From SIG480 sp045586595 (lineage in GTDB: Bacteria > Bacillota > Clostridia > Oscillospirales > JAAYXM01): 64,000 nucleotides of DNA. Where the stretch lies: contig JAZNAQ010000031.1 of the NCBI GenBank assembly GCA_045586595.1, positions 42,445 to 106,444 of the forward strand. Reading direction: 5' to 3'. The translations under genes were made by a program, and so were the position numbers. Positions 1-8,528 of the stretch are shown here, piece after piece. Below the pieces are notes generated by a model. That model worked only from the letters and a program-made list of their open reading frames with translations. It did not search any database and was not told the origin of the DNA. Position 1 is the first letter of the stretch, and every line of letters starts with the position of its first letter.

Positions 1-246
1 GTCAGGCTTTTCCTTCATAACGCGAAGCGGGTCATCGTTCATGTGGACAACCTCACTTGCATTAACTATGCTTATATTCTTTCTGTATTTTCCGTTGGGG
101 TCCTCGCTCTTGAGAAGCTGTGTCAGTTCGTCTTCATTTCCGACAAGAACTATATCCACATCAAGCTCTTCAGTAGCAAGAACTGCTCCTTTTACGAACT
201 CGCGGGCACCGTTGTCGCTTCCCATTGTATCAAGTATTATTCTCAT
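1..246 (-). CDS. plsX: Phosphate acyltransferase PlsX, N-terminal part
   Basis: This is a partial gene. The first 82 residues are present and the rest lies beyond base 1. The start MRIILDTMGSDNG matches the PlsX opening (usually DAMGGDxxP), followed by FVKGAVLATEELDVDIVLVG and a VVHMNDDP stretch typical of the family. PlsX makes acyl-phosphate from acyl-ACP for membrane phospholipid synthesis with PlsY. The ATG is 3 bases after the trmFO stop, and a GGGGAG ribosome site lies inside the trmFO end, so the two are translated from one message. The family motif has Ser where Gly is usual, and its effect is unknown. Confidence 0.9.
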   Translation of the reverse strand, partial: MRIILDTMGSDNGAREFVKGAVLATEELDVDIVLVGNEDELTQLLKSEDPNGKYRKNISIVNASEVVHMNDDPLRVMKEKPD

Positions 247-249
247 ACC

Positions 250-1566
250 TTATTTCTCCCCTATCTTTTCAGCCAGCTCATCTATTATATTGAGCGAACG
301 CGCGGCAATGGCTGCATTTTTTTCTTTTTTTGCCTTAATTCTAATTTCAAGCGGAGTAATTATCCCAAAGTTTATGTTCATCGGCTGAAAATCCCCGACG
401 CTGCCTGAGCTTACATATGTACCCAGCGCGCCTATAGCCGTTGTCTGCGTAAAAATTGGCGCTTCTTTTCCTCGCAGCTTGCATGCAAGAGTGAGCCCCG
501 CAAGAAGCCCTGAAGATGCAGATTCGACATATCCCTCAACGCCGGTCATCTGCCCTGCAAAATATAGGTTTTCATCGCCCTTGACTGAGAAATCGGCATT
601 TAAAAGCCCGGGTGATTTTATATATGTGTTTCTGTGCATTACGCCGTAGCGCACAAATTCTGCATTTGAAAGCCCCGGTATCATAGAAAACACCCGCTTC
701 TGTTCGCCGAATTTAAGATGTGTCTGAAACCCGACTATATTATACAGCGTTCCCTCTTGGTTATCGCGCCTAAGCTGAACTACAGCATACGGTGTCTCCC
801 CTGTTTTTGGGTCACGCAGGCCAACCGGCTTGAGCGGCCCGAAACGAAGAGTGTCATATCCTCGTCTTGCCATTACCTCTACCGGCATACAGCCCTCGAA
901 TACCCTTTCGTCCTCAAACCCATGTACTTCTGCCTCTTGCGCAGTAACAAGAGCTTCTAAAAACAGGCGGTACTCATCTTCTGTCATTGGGCAATTTATA
1001 TAGTCAGCAGTGCCTTTATCATAACGCGATTTGAAATATGCGCGCTCCATATCTATACTGTCATATGTTACAATAGGCGCAGCAGCATCAAAAAAACCAA
1101 GGAATGCATCCCCGCCGAAATATTCTCGAATTGATTCTGCAAGAGAGTCTGATGTAAGCGGGCCTGTTGCTACAATAATCGGGCGCTCTTTAGGCAGCTC
1201 TTCAATTTCTCGCTCCTCTACCGTAATATTCTCATGTGTGCGTATTTTTTCGGTAATATACGCCGAAAACCTCTCGCGGTCTACAGCAAGTGCTCCGCCC
1301 GCAGGAGTACGGTTTGCATCTGCCGCCTGCATAACCAAAGAGCCAAGCCTTCTCATTTCTTCCTTGAGAAGCCCTACTGCATTTTCGATGCCTGCGGCTC
1401 TTAGCGAGTTTGAACACACAAGCTCGGCAAAGTTTTCTGATTTATGCGCAGGGGTAAGCTTCTTTGGCTTCATTTCACAGAGCGTAACAGAAATCCCGTG
1501 CTGAGCAAGCTGCCATGCCGCTTCGCACCCTGCAAGCCCTGCTCCTATAACATATGCCTTACTCAT
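250..1566 (-). CDS. trmFO: tRNA (uracil-5-)-methyltransferase TrmFO
   Basis: This folate- and FAD-dependent enzyme makes 5-methyluridine at position 54 of tRNA. It has an N-terminal dinucleotide-binding motif (GAGLAGCEAAWQLA), the family block EMKPKKLTPAHKSE, and a C-terminal GALGTYVSSGS segment. Its length of about 438 residues is normal. I take the ATG at 1566. A GTG at 1572 is in frame and would overlap the topA stop as GTGA. The dprA-topA-trmFO order is the standard Gram-positive arrangement, but here the next gene is plsX rather than xerC/codY. Confidence 0.96.
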   Translation of the reverse strand: MSKAYVIGAGLAGCEAAWQLAQHGISVTLCEMKPKKLTPAHKSENFAELVCSNSLRAAGIENAVGLLKEEMRRLGSLVMQAADANRTPAGGALAVDRERFSAYITEKIRTHENITVEEREIEELPKERPIIVATGPLTSDSLAESIREYFGGDAFLGFFDAAAPIVTYDSIDMERAYFKSRYDKGTADYINCPMTEDEYRLFLEALVTAQEAEVHGFEDERVFEGCMPVEVMARRGYDTLRFGPLKPVGLRDPKTGETPYAVVQLRRDNQEGTLYNIVGFQTHLKFGEQKRVFSMIPGLSNAEFVRYGVMHRNTYIKSPGLLNADFSVKGDENLYFAGQMTGVEGYVESASSGLLAGLTLACKLRGKEAPIFTQTTAIGALGTYVSSGSVGDFQPMNINFGIITPLEIRIKAKKEKNAAIAARSLNIIDELAEKIGEK

Positions 1567-1568
1567 TT

Positions 1569-3782
1569 TCACTCACTTTTTTCTGCCTTTTTTGTTGTTT
1601 TCTTGGCTGTACTTTTCTTTGCCGCAGTCTTCTTGGACGTTGTCTTTTTCACAGTCTTTTTTGTTGTCTTCTTTTCTGTCTCAGACTTTTTCTTATATTC
1701 CTGCGGCTCATATCTCTCACATTCGGGGTTTGCGCAAAAGGCTTTTTTCGGGCCTCTTCCCGAACGCTTATACATTGTCTTTCCGCAGACCTCACACTTA
1801 GCTTCCTGCGGAACATCCCACGTCATAAACGTACACTCGGGGAACTTTTCACAGCCGTAGTACCAGTACCCGTTTTTAGACTTCTTCTTGAGTATCTGAC
1901 CGCCGCAGTTCGGGCATTCTCCCGGCGTTTTTTCGACTATTGCCTTTGTGTTCTTACACTCCGGAAAACCCGGGCATGCAAGAAATTTTCCGAACCTGCC
2001 GGATTTTACAACCATGTTTCTTCCGCACTGCTCGCAGACAATATCCGTCACCTCATCGGGAACCTTAAGGCGTTTTCCTTCGAGCGCGTGCTCAGCTGCT
2101 TCAAGCTCCCTGGCAAACGGGCCGTAAAAGTCTGAAAGCGTCTGCTTCCAATCTTTCTTGCCGGCTTCGACGTCATCAAGTGTCTCTTCCATATGTGCTG
2201 TAAACTCAACATCTACTATATCGCTGAACTGCTCGACCATGAGCCCGTTTACCACCTCGCCGAGCGGGGTAGGCATGAGGCTCTTGCCCTCTTTTATTAC
2301 ATATTCGCGGTTAAGTATTGTTGAAATAGTCGGTGCGTAGGTACTCGGGCGACCTACACCCTTTTCTTCCATTGCCTTAATAAGGCTTCCGTCTGTATAG
2401 CGTGCCGGAGGCGAAGTGAAGTGCTGTTCGCTCTTTTCGCCCTCAAACTTAAGCGGCTCGTTCTCAACAAGGTCTGGCAAATTGTTTGCCTCGGCCTCTT
2501 CCTGCTCTGCAGCCATATCTGAATATACTGCAGTGTATCCGCGGAAAGCAATGCGCGAGCTTGTCGCACGGAATATATATTCTCCCGCGCCTATATCTAC
2601 GCTCATTGTATCATATACAGCACTTTCCATCTGGCATGCGACAAAGCGCGACCAAATTATGCGATAGAGCTTGTACTGGTCGGAGCTGAGGCTTTTCTTT
2701 ATCATTTCGGGAGTGAGCCTTACATCCGACGGGCGTATTGCCTCATGCGCGTCCTGAGCGCTCTTTTTTGTCTTGAATACACGGCGTGTTTTCGGGCAGA
2801 AGCTCTCTCCGTAGGTTTCTGTTATATAGTTTCTAACAGCATAAACCGCCTCGTCAGCAAGCCTTAACGAGTCAGTTCTCATATATGTTATAAGACCTGT
2901 CGAGCCTATACCTTCTATATCTACACCTTCATACAACTGCTGTGCAATAGTCATCGTGCGGCTGGGAGACATGCCGAAACGTCGCGATGCCTCCTGCTGG
3001 AGCGTCGATGTAATAAACGGAGGTACGGGCGAGCGTTTTTTCTGCCCGCGCTTTAATGATTTTACATAAAAGTCCGCAGTCTTGACGCTTTCAATTATCT
3101 TGTCTGTCTCCTCCGCACTTGCCGGTTCTATCTTTTTCTTCTCGGTGCCGTGGAATTTCGCAGTAAATCTGTCCTCATTGGGAGCAATGCGTGAAAAATC
3201 GGCGTCTATTGTCCAGAATTCACGCGGGACAAACTCGCGTATCTCATTCTCTCTGTCAATTACAAGGCGTGTTGCAACAGACTGAACACGGCCTGCCGAG
3301 AGCCCGTAACGCACCTTCTTCCAGAGCAGTGGCGAGAGCTTATAGCCAACAATTCGATCAAGAAGTCTTCTTGCCTGCTGAGCGTTTACGAGGTTCTCGT
3401 CTATGTCACGTGGTTTTTTTATCCCCTCAACAATAGCGTTCTTCGTAATCTCGTTAAAGGTTACTCGCTTTGTCTTCTTTTCATCAAGCCCTAAAAGCTC
3501 CTTCAGATGCCACGAAATGGCCTCTCCCTCGCGGTCAGGGTCAGTTGCAAGGTATATTGCATCGCTTTCTTCTGCAAGCGCGCGAAGTTCCTTTATAAGC
3601 GCGCTTTTCCCCCTTATTGCGAGATATTTCGGTACGAAACCGCCCTCAATATCAATTCCTATATCACTTTTGGGAAGATCACGCAAATGCCCCATAGAAG
3701 CCTTTACCTTATACTTGCTCCCAAGGTGCTTGCCGATTGTTTTAACCTTTGTCGGTGACTCCACTATTACAAGATATGACAT
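1569..3782 (-). CDS. topA: DNA topoisomerase I
   Basis: This type IA topoisomerase relaxes negative supercoils. The N-terminal Toprim domain begins MSYLVIVESPTKVKTIGKHLG and carries the DPDREGEAISWH metal site. The catalytic Tyr sits in ITYMRTDS, near residue 300. Three four-Cys zinc ribbons follow near the C-terminus (CEQCGR, CPNCGG, CEVCGK), then a tail of about 40 residues made mostly of Lys and Thr, which probably binds DNA non-specifically. The length of 737 residues is usual for Firmicutes. A CGGAG ribosome site supports the ATG. It lies 27 bases after dprA. Confidence 0.97.
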   Translation of the reverse strand: MSYLVIVESPTKVKTIGKHLGSKYKVKASMGHLRDLPKSDIGIDIEGGFVPKYLAIRGKSALIKELRALAEESDAIYLATDPDREGEAISWHLKELLGLDEKKTKRVTFNEITKNAIVEGIKKPRDIDENLVNAQQARRLLDRIVGYKLSPLLWKKVRYGLSAGRVQSVATRLVIDRENEIREFVPREFWTIDADFSRIAPNEDRFTAKFHGTEKKKIEPASAEETDKIIESVKTADFYVKSLKRGQKKRSPVPPFITSTLQQEASRRFGMSPSRTMTIAQQLYEGVDIEGIGSTGLITYMRTDSLRLADEAVYAVRNYITETYGESFCPKTRRVFKTKKSAQDAHEAIRPSDVRLTPEMIKKSLSSDQYKLYRIIWSRFVACQMESAVYDTMSVDIGAGEYIFRATSSRIAFRGYTAVYSDMAAEQEEAEANNLPDLVENEPLKFEGEKSEQHFTSPPARYTDGSLIKAMEEKGVGRPSTYAPTISTILNREYVIKEGKSLMPTPLGEVVNGLMVEQFSDIVDVEFTAHMEETLDDVEAGKKDWKQTLSDFYGPFARELEAAEHALEGKRLKVPDEVTDIVCEQCGRNMVVKSGRFGKFLACPGFPECKNTKAIVEKTPGECPNCGGQILKKKSKNGYWYYGCEKFPECTFMTWDVPQEAKCEVCGKTMYKRSGRGPKKAFCANPECERYEPQEYKKKSETEKKTTKKTVKKTTSKKTAAKKSTAKKTTKKAEKSE

Positions 3783-3809
3783 ATGTTTGCTCCGTTTCTG
3801 CCGCTTTAT

Positions 3810-4967
3810 CTACGGCTCTATATCCTTTATTACAAATCTGCCTCCCGCAAGCTGCCTTAAATGACCGCGTATTTCAAGAAGGGTAAGGAGCGCGAGCACC
3901 CGCTGCACCTTAAGGCCACTTTTCTCCGCTATCTCGTCTGCCCGAAGCTCATTACCTGCAATCGCAGCCATCACAGCACGGTCATCACCTTCGAACTTGT
4001 CAAGATAGCCGTCGGGGAAGCTGAATTCTTTTTTCTCTTCGTTTATTTTCTCTGTTTCGCTGTCAGCTATATCGGTATTGATTTTCTCTCCAAAAAGGTG
4101 TGCATATTCCGACAGTACATCCTGTCCGGACATTACCGCGATTGCACCTTCGCGTATTAGTTGGTTCGAGCCCCGGCCCGCACGCTCAAATATACCTGCG
4201 GGAACAGCAAATACGTCGCGGCCCTGCTCAAGCGCAAAATTCGAGGTAATGAGTGCCCCGCTCTTTTCGGGCGCCTCTACCACAACCGTACCGAGTGTAA
4301 GACCGCTTATTATTCTGTTGCGCAGAGGAAAACTGAGCCTTGTTGGACGTGTCCCCGGAGGGTACTCCGAAACTACCGTTCCGTTTTTTAATACAGCATC
4401 CATAAGACGCTTGTTTTCAGAAGGATAGCATATATCCGGCCCGCAACCCAGAACTGTAACTGTTTTGCCTCCGGCACTCACAGCGCCCTCTGTTGCCAGC
4501 GTATCTACACCGCGAGCAAAGCCTGTTACCACAATCCCGCCACTGAGAGCAATTTCTCGGGCTATCTTTCGTGCCGCCTCGCGACCGTTCTTGGACGCAT
4601 GGCGTGTTCCCACTACTGCTATCGCGGGGGAATCCTTAACATTCAGCGGCTCTCCGCGTGCATATAACACTGCAGGTGGTGTTGGAATATCCCACAGACA
4701 TTCGGGGTATTCTTCGTCCTGCGGAGTTATTATCCGGATGTCCTTTGCCTTACAATCAGACACTATTTTCTGTACTCGAACAAGGCTTTTATGGCACAGA
4801 AGTTCTTTATCCTTATCGTTTACCGTATGTGGAAGTGCTTCATACTCTTCAGGTGTAGCGGCATACACCGCATCTATTGTGCCAAAGTGCGAAAGAACCA
4901 TTTTTATCTTCCTGCTTCCGGAATTCAAGCATTCTGAAAGCCATATCCACAGTTCCTTTTTCGGCAC
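3810..4967 (-). CDS. dprA: DNA-processing protein DprA
   Basis: DprA (Smf) protects incoming single-stranded DNA and loads RecA during transformation. The Rossmann-like core is clear: AIAVVGTRHASKNGREAA, GGIVVTGFARGVDTLA, TVTVLGCGPDICYPSEN and the RNRIISGL block. A C-terminal winged-helix DML1-type domain (about the last 60 residues, ADEIAEKSGLKVQRVLALL) is present. I choose the GTG at 4967, which has AAGGG ten bases upstream. A GTG seven codons earlier would overlap the preceding methyltransferase gene. Its presence does not prove natural competence, because no com genes are in the window. Confidence 0.93.
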   Translation of the reverse strand: MPKKELWIWLSECLNSGSRKIKMVLSHFGTIDAVYAATPEEYEALPHTVNDKDKELLCHKSLVRVQKIVSDCKAKDIRIITPQDEEYPECLWDIPTPPAVLYARGEPLNVKDSPAIAVVGTRHASKNGREAARKIAREIALSGGIVVTGFARGVDTLATEGAVSAGGKTVTVLGCGPDICYPSENKRLMDAVLKNGTVVSEYPPGTRPTRLSFPLRNRIISGLTLGTVVVEAPEKSGALITSNFALEQGRDVFAVPAGIFERAGRGSNQLIREGAIAVMSGQDVLSEYAHLFGEKINTDIADSETEKINEEKKEFSFPDGYLDKFEGDDRAVMAAIAGNELRADEIAEKSGLKVQRVLALLTLLEIRGHLRQLAGGRFVIKDIEP

Positions 4968-4974
4968 CTTTTCA

Positions 4975-5733
4975 TCACCCTTCTTCACTCATCTTATACA
5001 TAAATATCGCCGCCGCAACAGACGCATTGAGTGACTCTGCGCCTCCCTGCATAGGGATAATTACACTTGCGTCGCAAAGAGCTGCAACCTCACGGCGAAC
5101 CCCGTTCCCTTCGTTGCCTATAACAACGGCGACTTCTTTAAATCTACACTCTGAGATATTCTTTACCTCTCCGTAAAGCTCTGAGGCATATACCTTTACC
5201 CCGTCGCTCCTGAGGCGAGGGATAAGACTTTCAAGGTTCCCAGATATTACCGGTACTCTGAAAATTGAGCCCATTGCCGAGCGGATTGTCTTCGGGTTAT
5301 ATATATCGGCGCAGCCGTCCTCAAACACGGCATCTATGCCAAATGCGTCGGCAGTGCGTATTATTGTGCCGATATTTCCTGTGTCCTGAAGCCTGTCAAG
5401 AAGAAGTACACGCTTTAATCCGGTGTTCTCCCTTTTCTTCATTTTGCATGTAAATATAACGGTCTGGGCTGTTTTAAGGGAAGTAGCGCTATCAAGAATA
5501 TCCTGTGGAGCAACACAAACCTGCGCTCCAGGAATTTCGGGCAGGCTTTCTTCTGCCTTTTCGCTTACAAGCACAAGCGGTATTTCCATATTCTCTGCAA
5601 CAGCTTCATGCAAAAGCTTTATTCCGTCGCATACAAACTCGCCTCTTTCGGCACGCAGTGACTTGTCCTTAGAAAGCGCTCTGATGTATTTTACCGTCGC
5701 ATTCTGGCGACTTGTTATCCTATCTATCATCAT
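4975..5733 (-). CDS. TrmH/SpoU-family RNA 2'-O-methyltransferase
   Basis: This is a SAM-dependent RNA ribose methyltransferase of the SPOUT (trefoil-knot) class. The N-terminal substrate-binding part (ITSRQNATVKYIRALSKDKS) resembles RlmB and YsgA-type enzymes. The knot motifs follow: LLLDRLQDTGNIGTIIRTADAFG, VVIGNEGNGV and PMQGGAESLNASVAAAI. The target, rRNA or tRNA, cannot be told from sequence. Its ATG overlaps the ktrA stop by four bases (ATGA), suggesting translational coupling. A second ATG directly follows and could equally be used. Confidence 0.9.
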   Translation of the reverse strand: MMIDRITSRQNATVKYIRALSKDKSLRAERGEFVCDGIKLLHEAVAENMEIPLVLVSEKAEESLPEIPGAQVCVAPQDILDSATSLKTAQTVIFTCKMKKRENTGLKRVLLLDRLQDTGNIGTIIRTADAFGIDAVFEDGCADIYNPKTIRSAMGSIFRVPVISGNLESLIPRLRSDGVKVYASELYGEVKNISECRFKEVAVVIGNEGNGVRREVAALCDASVIIPMQGGAESLNASVAAAIFMYKMSEEG

Positions 5734-6383
5734 TCACCGCGCAGCTTCTTTATGTTGTCGTTCTCACCTATAACTATAAGAACATCGCCTTCTTTTATAA
5801 CATATGCGGCAGTAGGTGAAACCACAAGGTCGCGCGCAAACTTATCACGAGCAGCAATTACGTTAATGCCGTATGCCCCACGTATATTGAGTTCCAAAAG
5901 GCTCTTTCCGTACCATGCAGACGGTGCCTCAATCTCTACTATGCTGTGTTCATCCGAGAGCTCTATGAAGTCTATTATATTCTTTGCGGAAAGGTGCTGA
6001 GCAAGCCTCTTCCCCATATCGCGCTCGGGGAATACCGTAACATCTGCACCTATGCGTTCAAGTACCTTCATATGAAGCATGCTCTGTGCCTTGGCTACAA
6101 CCTTTTTAACCCCAAGCTCCTTAAGCATAATTGTAACGAGGACGCTATCCTCAATATTATCTGCCATAGCAACAACTGCAACATCAAAATTTCTTACTCC
6201 GAGAGAACGAATTACATTTTCGTCCTTCGCATCTCCTATAACTGCGTGTGTTACATGGTCTGCAACAGCCGCAATCTTCTCTTCGCTTCTGTCTATGACA
6301 AGTACGTCATGTCCAAGGTTTGACAGCTCTATTGCAAGTGAGTTGCCAAATCTGCCCATACCTATTATGAGAAACGAATCCAT
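5730..6383 (-). CDS. ktrA: KtrA/TrkA potassium-channel regulatory subunit
   Basis: This is a cytoplasmic RCK subunit that gates the KtrB potassium transporter. The RCK_N domain starts FLIIGMGRFGNSLA, with the acidic nucleotide-ribose residue in DVLVIDRSEEK. The C-terminal RCK_C domain (about residues 135-217) is the part that binds cyclic di-AMP in characterised homologues. The length of 217 residues is typical. It has a strong GGAGG ribosome site and lies 35 bases after ktrB, so the two form one unit. No riboswitch space exists upstream because the pair sits inside a tight operon. Confidence 0.94.
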   Translation of the reverse strand: MDSFLIIGMGRFGNSLAIELSNLGHDVLVIDRSEEKIAAVADHVTHAVIGDAKDENVIRSLGVRNFDVAVVAMADNIEDSVLVTIMLKELGVKKVVAKAQSMLHMKVLERIGADVTVFPERDMGKRLAQHLSAKNIIDFIELSDEHSIVEIEAPSAWYGKSLLELNIRGAYGINVIAARDKFARDLVVSPTAAYVIKEGDVLIVIGENDNIKKLRGE

Positions 6384-6418
6384 ATACCCTACCTCCTAAA
6401 AAAACAGCAAAATTGCTT

Positions 6419-7792
6419 TTATCCTATGATTGTTTTTCCGTCCGGATAGCTTATCTTGGACGGGGTTTTCTTTGCAAGAAGCCCGATGCTTATTGTCAAA
6501 AGCCCTACTCTTCCAAAATACATAAGGCAAATCAACACTGTTTTTGAAACAGGGTTTAACAATGCCGTTATACCTGTAGTAAGACCTGTTGTTGAGAATG
6601 CCGATACGCACTCAAATATTGCATCTATCATATTAACGCCGTCTGTCTGGGCGATTATGACTGAGCCTATGCTTATAAGCCCTGCGGCAACCATCATTAC
6701 CGTAACGGCCTTAAGTATTGTATATGGCGGCACTTTTCTTTCAAATACGGTGACCTCATCTCGGCCCCTCATCACTGATATTGCAGTAATTACAAGGACT
6801 GCAAATGTAACTGTTTTTATACCGCCGGCAGTAGAGCCGGAAGAGCCGCCTATAAACATGAGGAATATTGAAAGCACCTTGGATGACATCGTCATGTTAT
6901 GCTGTGAGAATATATAATATCCCGCCGTTCTTGAAGTTGATGCCTGAAACAGAGATGCAAGAAGCTTCTCGCCGAGGTTCATCCCGCCAAAAGTTGCACC
7001 GTTTGAATACTCAAACATCATAAACAAACCGGTGCCCACAACAAGGAGCGTTGCTGTAGTAATAATAACAAGCTTTGTGTGGAGATTGTACGATTTGAAT
7101 CCCTTTTTGTCACGGATGTCTTCCCATACAAAAAAGCCGAGGCCTCCAAATACCATAAGCGACACGAGCGTAAGACATACAAGCGGGTCAGATGCATATT
7201 TACTCATACTCCCCATATGGCCGCCACCTACGCCCATTATATCAAAGCCCGCATTACAGAATGCTGATACTGCATGAAAAATACTTTTAAAAATACCCTC
7301 GCCAAAGCCATAGTCAGGAATAAACCGTATTGCAAGGAGAACAGTACCAACGCCTTCGGCAATGAGTGTACGCTTCAAAATATGCTGCGCAAGGCGCACT
7401 ACACCCGAAATCTCGTCAACAGAAAATGACTGGGTCATAATGAGCCTTTCTCTGAGCGATATGCGTCGGTGTACTGCAAGTGAAAATACGGTTGCAAACG
7501 CCATAAAGCCTAAGCCCCCGCATTGAATAAGCAGAAGTATGACTATCTGACCGAAACGTGTCCAGTGGGACAGCGTATCAACCACTATAAGGCCGGTAAC
7601 ACACGTCGCACTTGTAGACGTAAACAGTGCGGTTAAAAAATCACACGGCACTGATGACTTTGAAGCTACCGGAAGCATAAGAAGAAATGTTCCCAAAAAT
7701 ATTATAACTAAGAACACCACGAGAATAATTTTTGTCGGGCTTACCTTGTGCTCGTGTTTTATTTCGCGTTCTCTCGTGTCAAAAAGCCCCAT
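6419..7792 (-). CDS. ktrB: KtrB/TrkH-family potassium uptake membrane protein
   Basis: This is the membrane pore of the Ktr potassium or sodium-coupled potassium uptake system. The 457 residues contain the four repeated M1-P-M2 pore modules of the SKT superfamily, with filter-type segments TSATCVTGL, SAFCNAGFD, ASTSRTAGY and VSAFSTTGL, each with its conserved Gly. A positively charged N-terminus (RERE.KHEHK) precedes the first membrane helix. It starts 6 bases after the upstream membrane protein gene. Pairing with KtrA is clear from adjacency. Confidence 0.94.
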   Translation of the reverse strand: MGLFDTREREIKHEHKVSPTKIILVVFLVIIFLGTFLLMLPVASKSSVPCDFLTALFTSTSATCVTGLIVVDTLSHWTRFGQIVILLLIQCGGLGFMAFATVFSLAVHRRISLRERLIMTQSFSVDEISGVVRLAQHILKRTLIAEGVGTVLLAIRFIPDYGFGEGIFKSIFHAVSAFCNAGFDIMGVGGGHMGSMSKYASDPLVCLTLVSLMVFGGLGFFVWEDIRDKKGFKSYNLHTKLVIITTATLLVVGTGLFMMFEYSNGATFGGMNLGEKLLASLFQASTSRTAGYYIFSQHNMTMSSKVLSIFLMFIGGSSGSTAGGIKTVTFAVLVITAISVMRGRDEVTVFERKVPPYTILKAVTVMMVAAGLISIGSVIIAQTDGVNMIDAIFECVSAFSTTGLTTGITALLNPVSKTVLICLMYFGRVGLLTISIGLLAKKTPSKISYPDGKTIIG

Positions 7793-7798
7793 TTAAAA

Positions 7799-8524
7799 TC
7801 AACTCCCTGCGAGAAGCCCCGAAAGCGCAAGTGCTGCGTTTTCATATTTTTGTATTATGCGCTCATTTTCTTTGCGCTCTTGATTCTTAACCTTGATAGC
7901 GGCATAAATACCATCATTGTGAACTATTCCGAGTTCTTTGATAAAGTGGGTTTCATCCACTCTGATATAATACTCATTGTCGCTCTCTATGCCGAATTGG
8001 GAAAGCGGCTCAAATGCACCGCTTTTGGCATACCACTCAGCATATCTGCGGTCGAAGAAAAACAGCAGTATTTCGTCGTCTGCCATGCTTATGGAGATTT
8101 TGTCTATGCTTGCCGCATTGTATTCGTCAATGGCAAGGGCCTGGTCCCCCGAGCCCATAATGCTCTCTGTGCTGAGCATTTGCCGCCCGACAGAAGCCTT
8201 GGGGGGTTCTTCTCCGTCTTCTCCGCCTGCTACAGGAATAAAACTGCCGAGGTAGTCTGAAAGTTTCTGCATTTGCTCGGTATCGGCAAATACCGCCCCT
8301 GCGAGAATATAATCCAAGTCATTGTACTCACGCGTAAATACGTCGTTAATAAGCATTACTGCAAGTATACTGACAGCGATTACGGCAAACGTAGCTATGC
8401 GGAAATGATACCAATATACGTTTTTGAACCAGTATTTAAGCTTTTCCCAGAATGTTGCCTCTGCCATAAAGCTATCGGGCTTGAATACAGCGAAAATCTC
8501 TTGTGTATCTCGGCTCTTTTTCAT
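7799..8524 (-). CDS. Conserved-looking single-pass membrane protein, function unknown
   Basis: I do not recognise this 241-residue protein. It has about 40 cytoplasmic residues, one membrane helix (FRIATFAVIAVSILAVMLI, about 43-61) and an extracytoplasmic domain of about 180 residues, acidic in its first half and ending in a charged helix (KVKNQERKENERIIQKYENA). It has no signal-peptidase or lipobox site. It lies 4 bases after lysS and 6 before ktrB, with a good AAGGAG site, so it is expressed with both. The position invites a guess at a Ktr accessory role, but nothing in the protein shows it. Confidence 0.8.
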   Translation of the reverse strand: MKKSRDTQEIFAVFKPDSFMAEATFWEKLKYWFKNVYWYHFRIATFAVIAVSILAVMLINDVFTREYNDLDYILAGAVFADTEQMQKLSDYLGSFIPVAGGEDGEEPPKASVGRQMLSTESIMGSGDQALAIDEYNAASIDKISISMADDEILLFFFDRRYAEWYAKSGAFEPLSQFGIESDNEYYIRVDETHFIKELGIVHNDGIYAAIKVKNQERKENERIIQKYENAALALSGLLAGS

Positions 8525-8528
8525 TTGC

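Noticed and set aside
1031..2135. Several long plus-strand frames across trmFO and topA
   Set aside because: They are shadows of confident minus-strand genes, with low-complexity or Cys/Phe-rich translations and no ribosome sites.
7793..7798. Cyclic di-AMP riboswitch before ktrB
   Set aside because: Only 6 bases separate the genes, so there is no room for the ydaO-type element.
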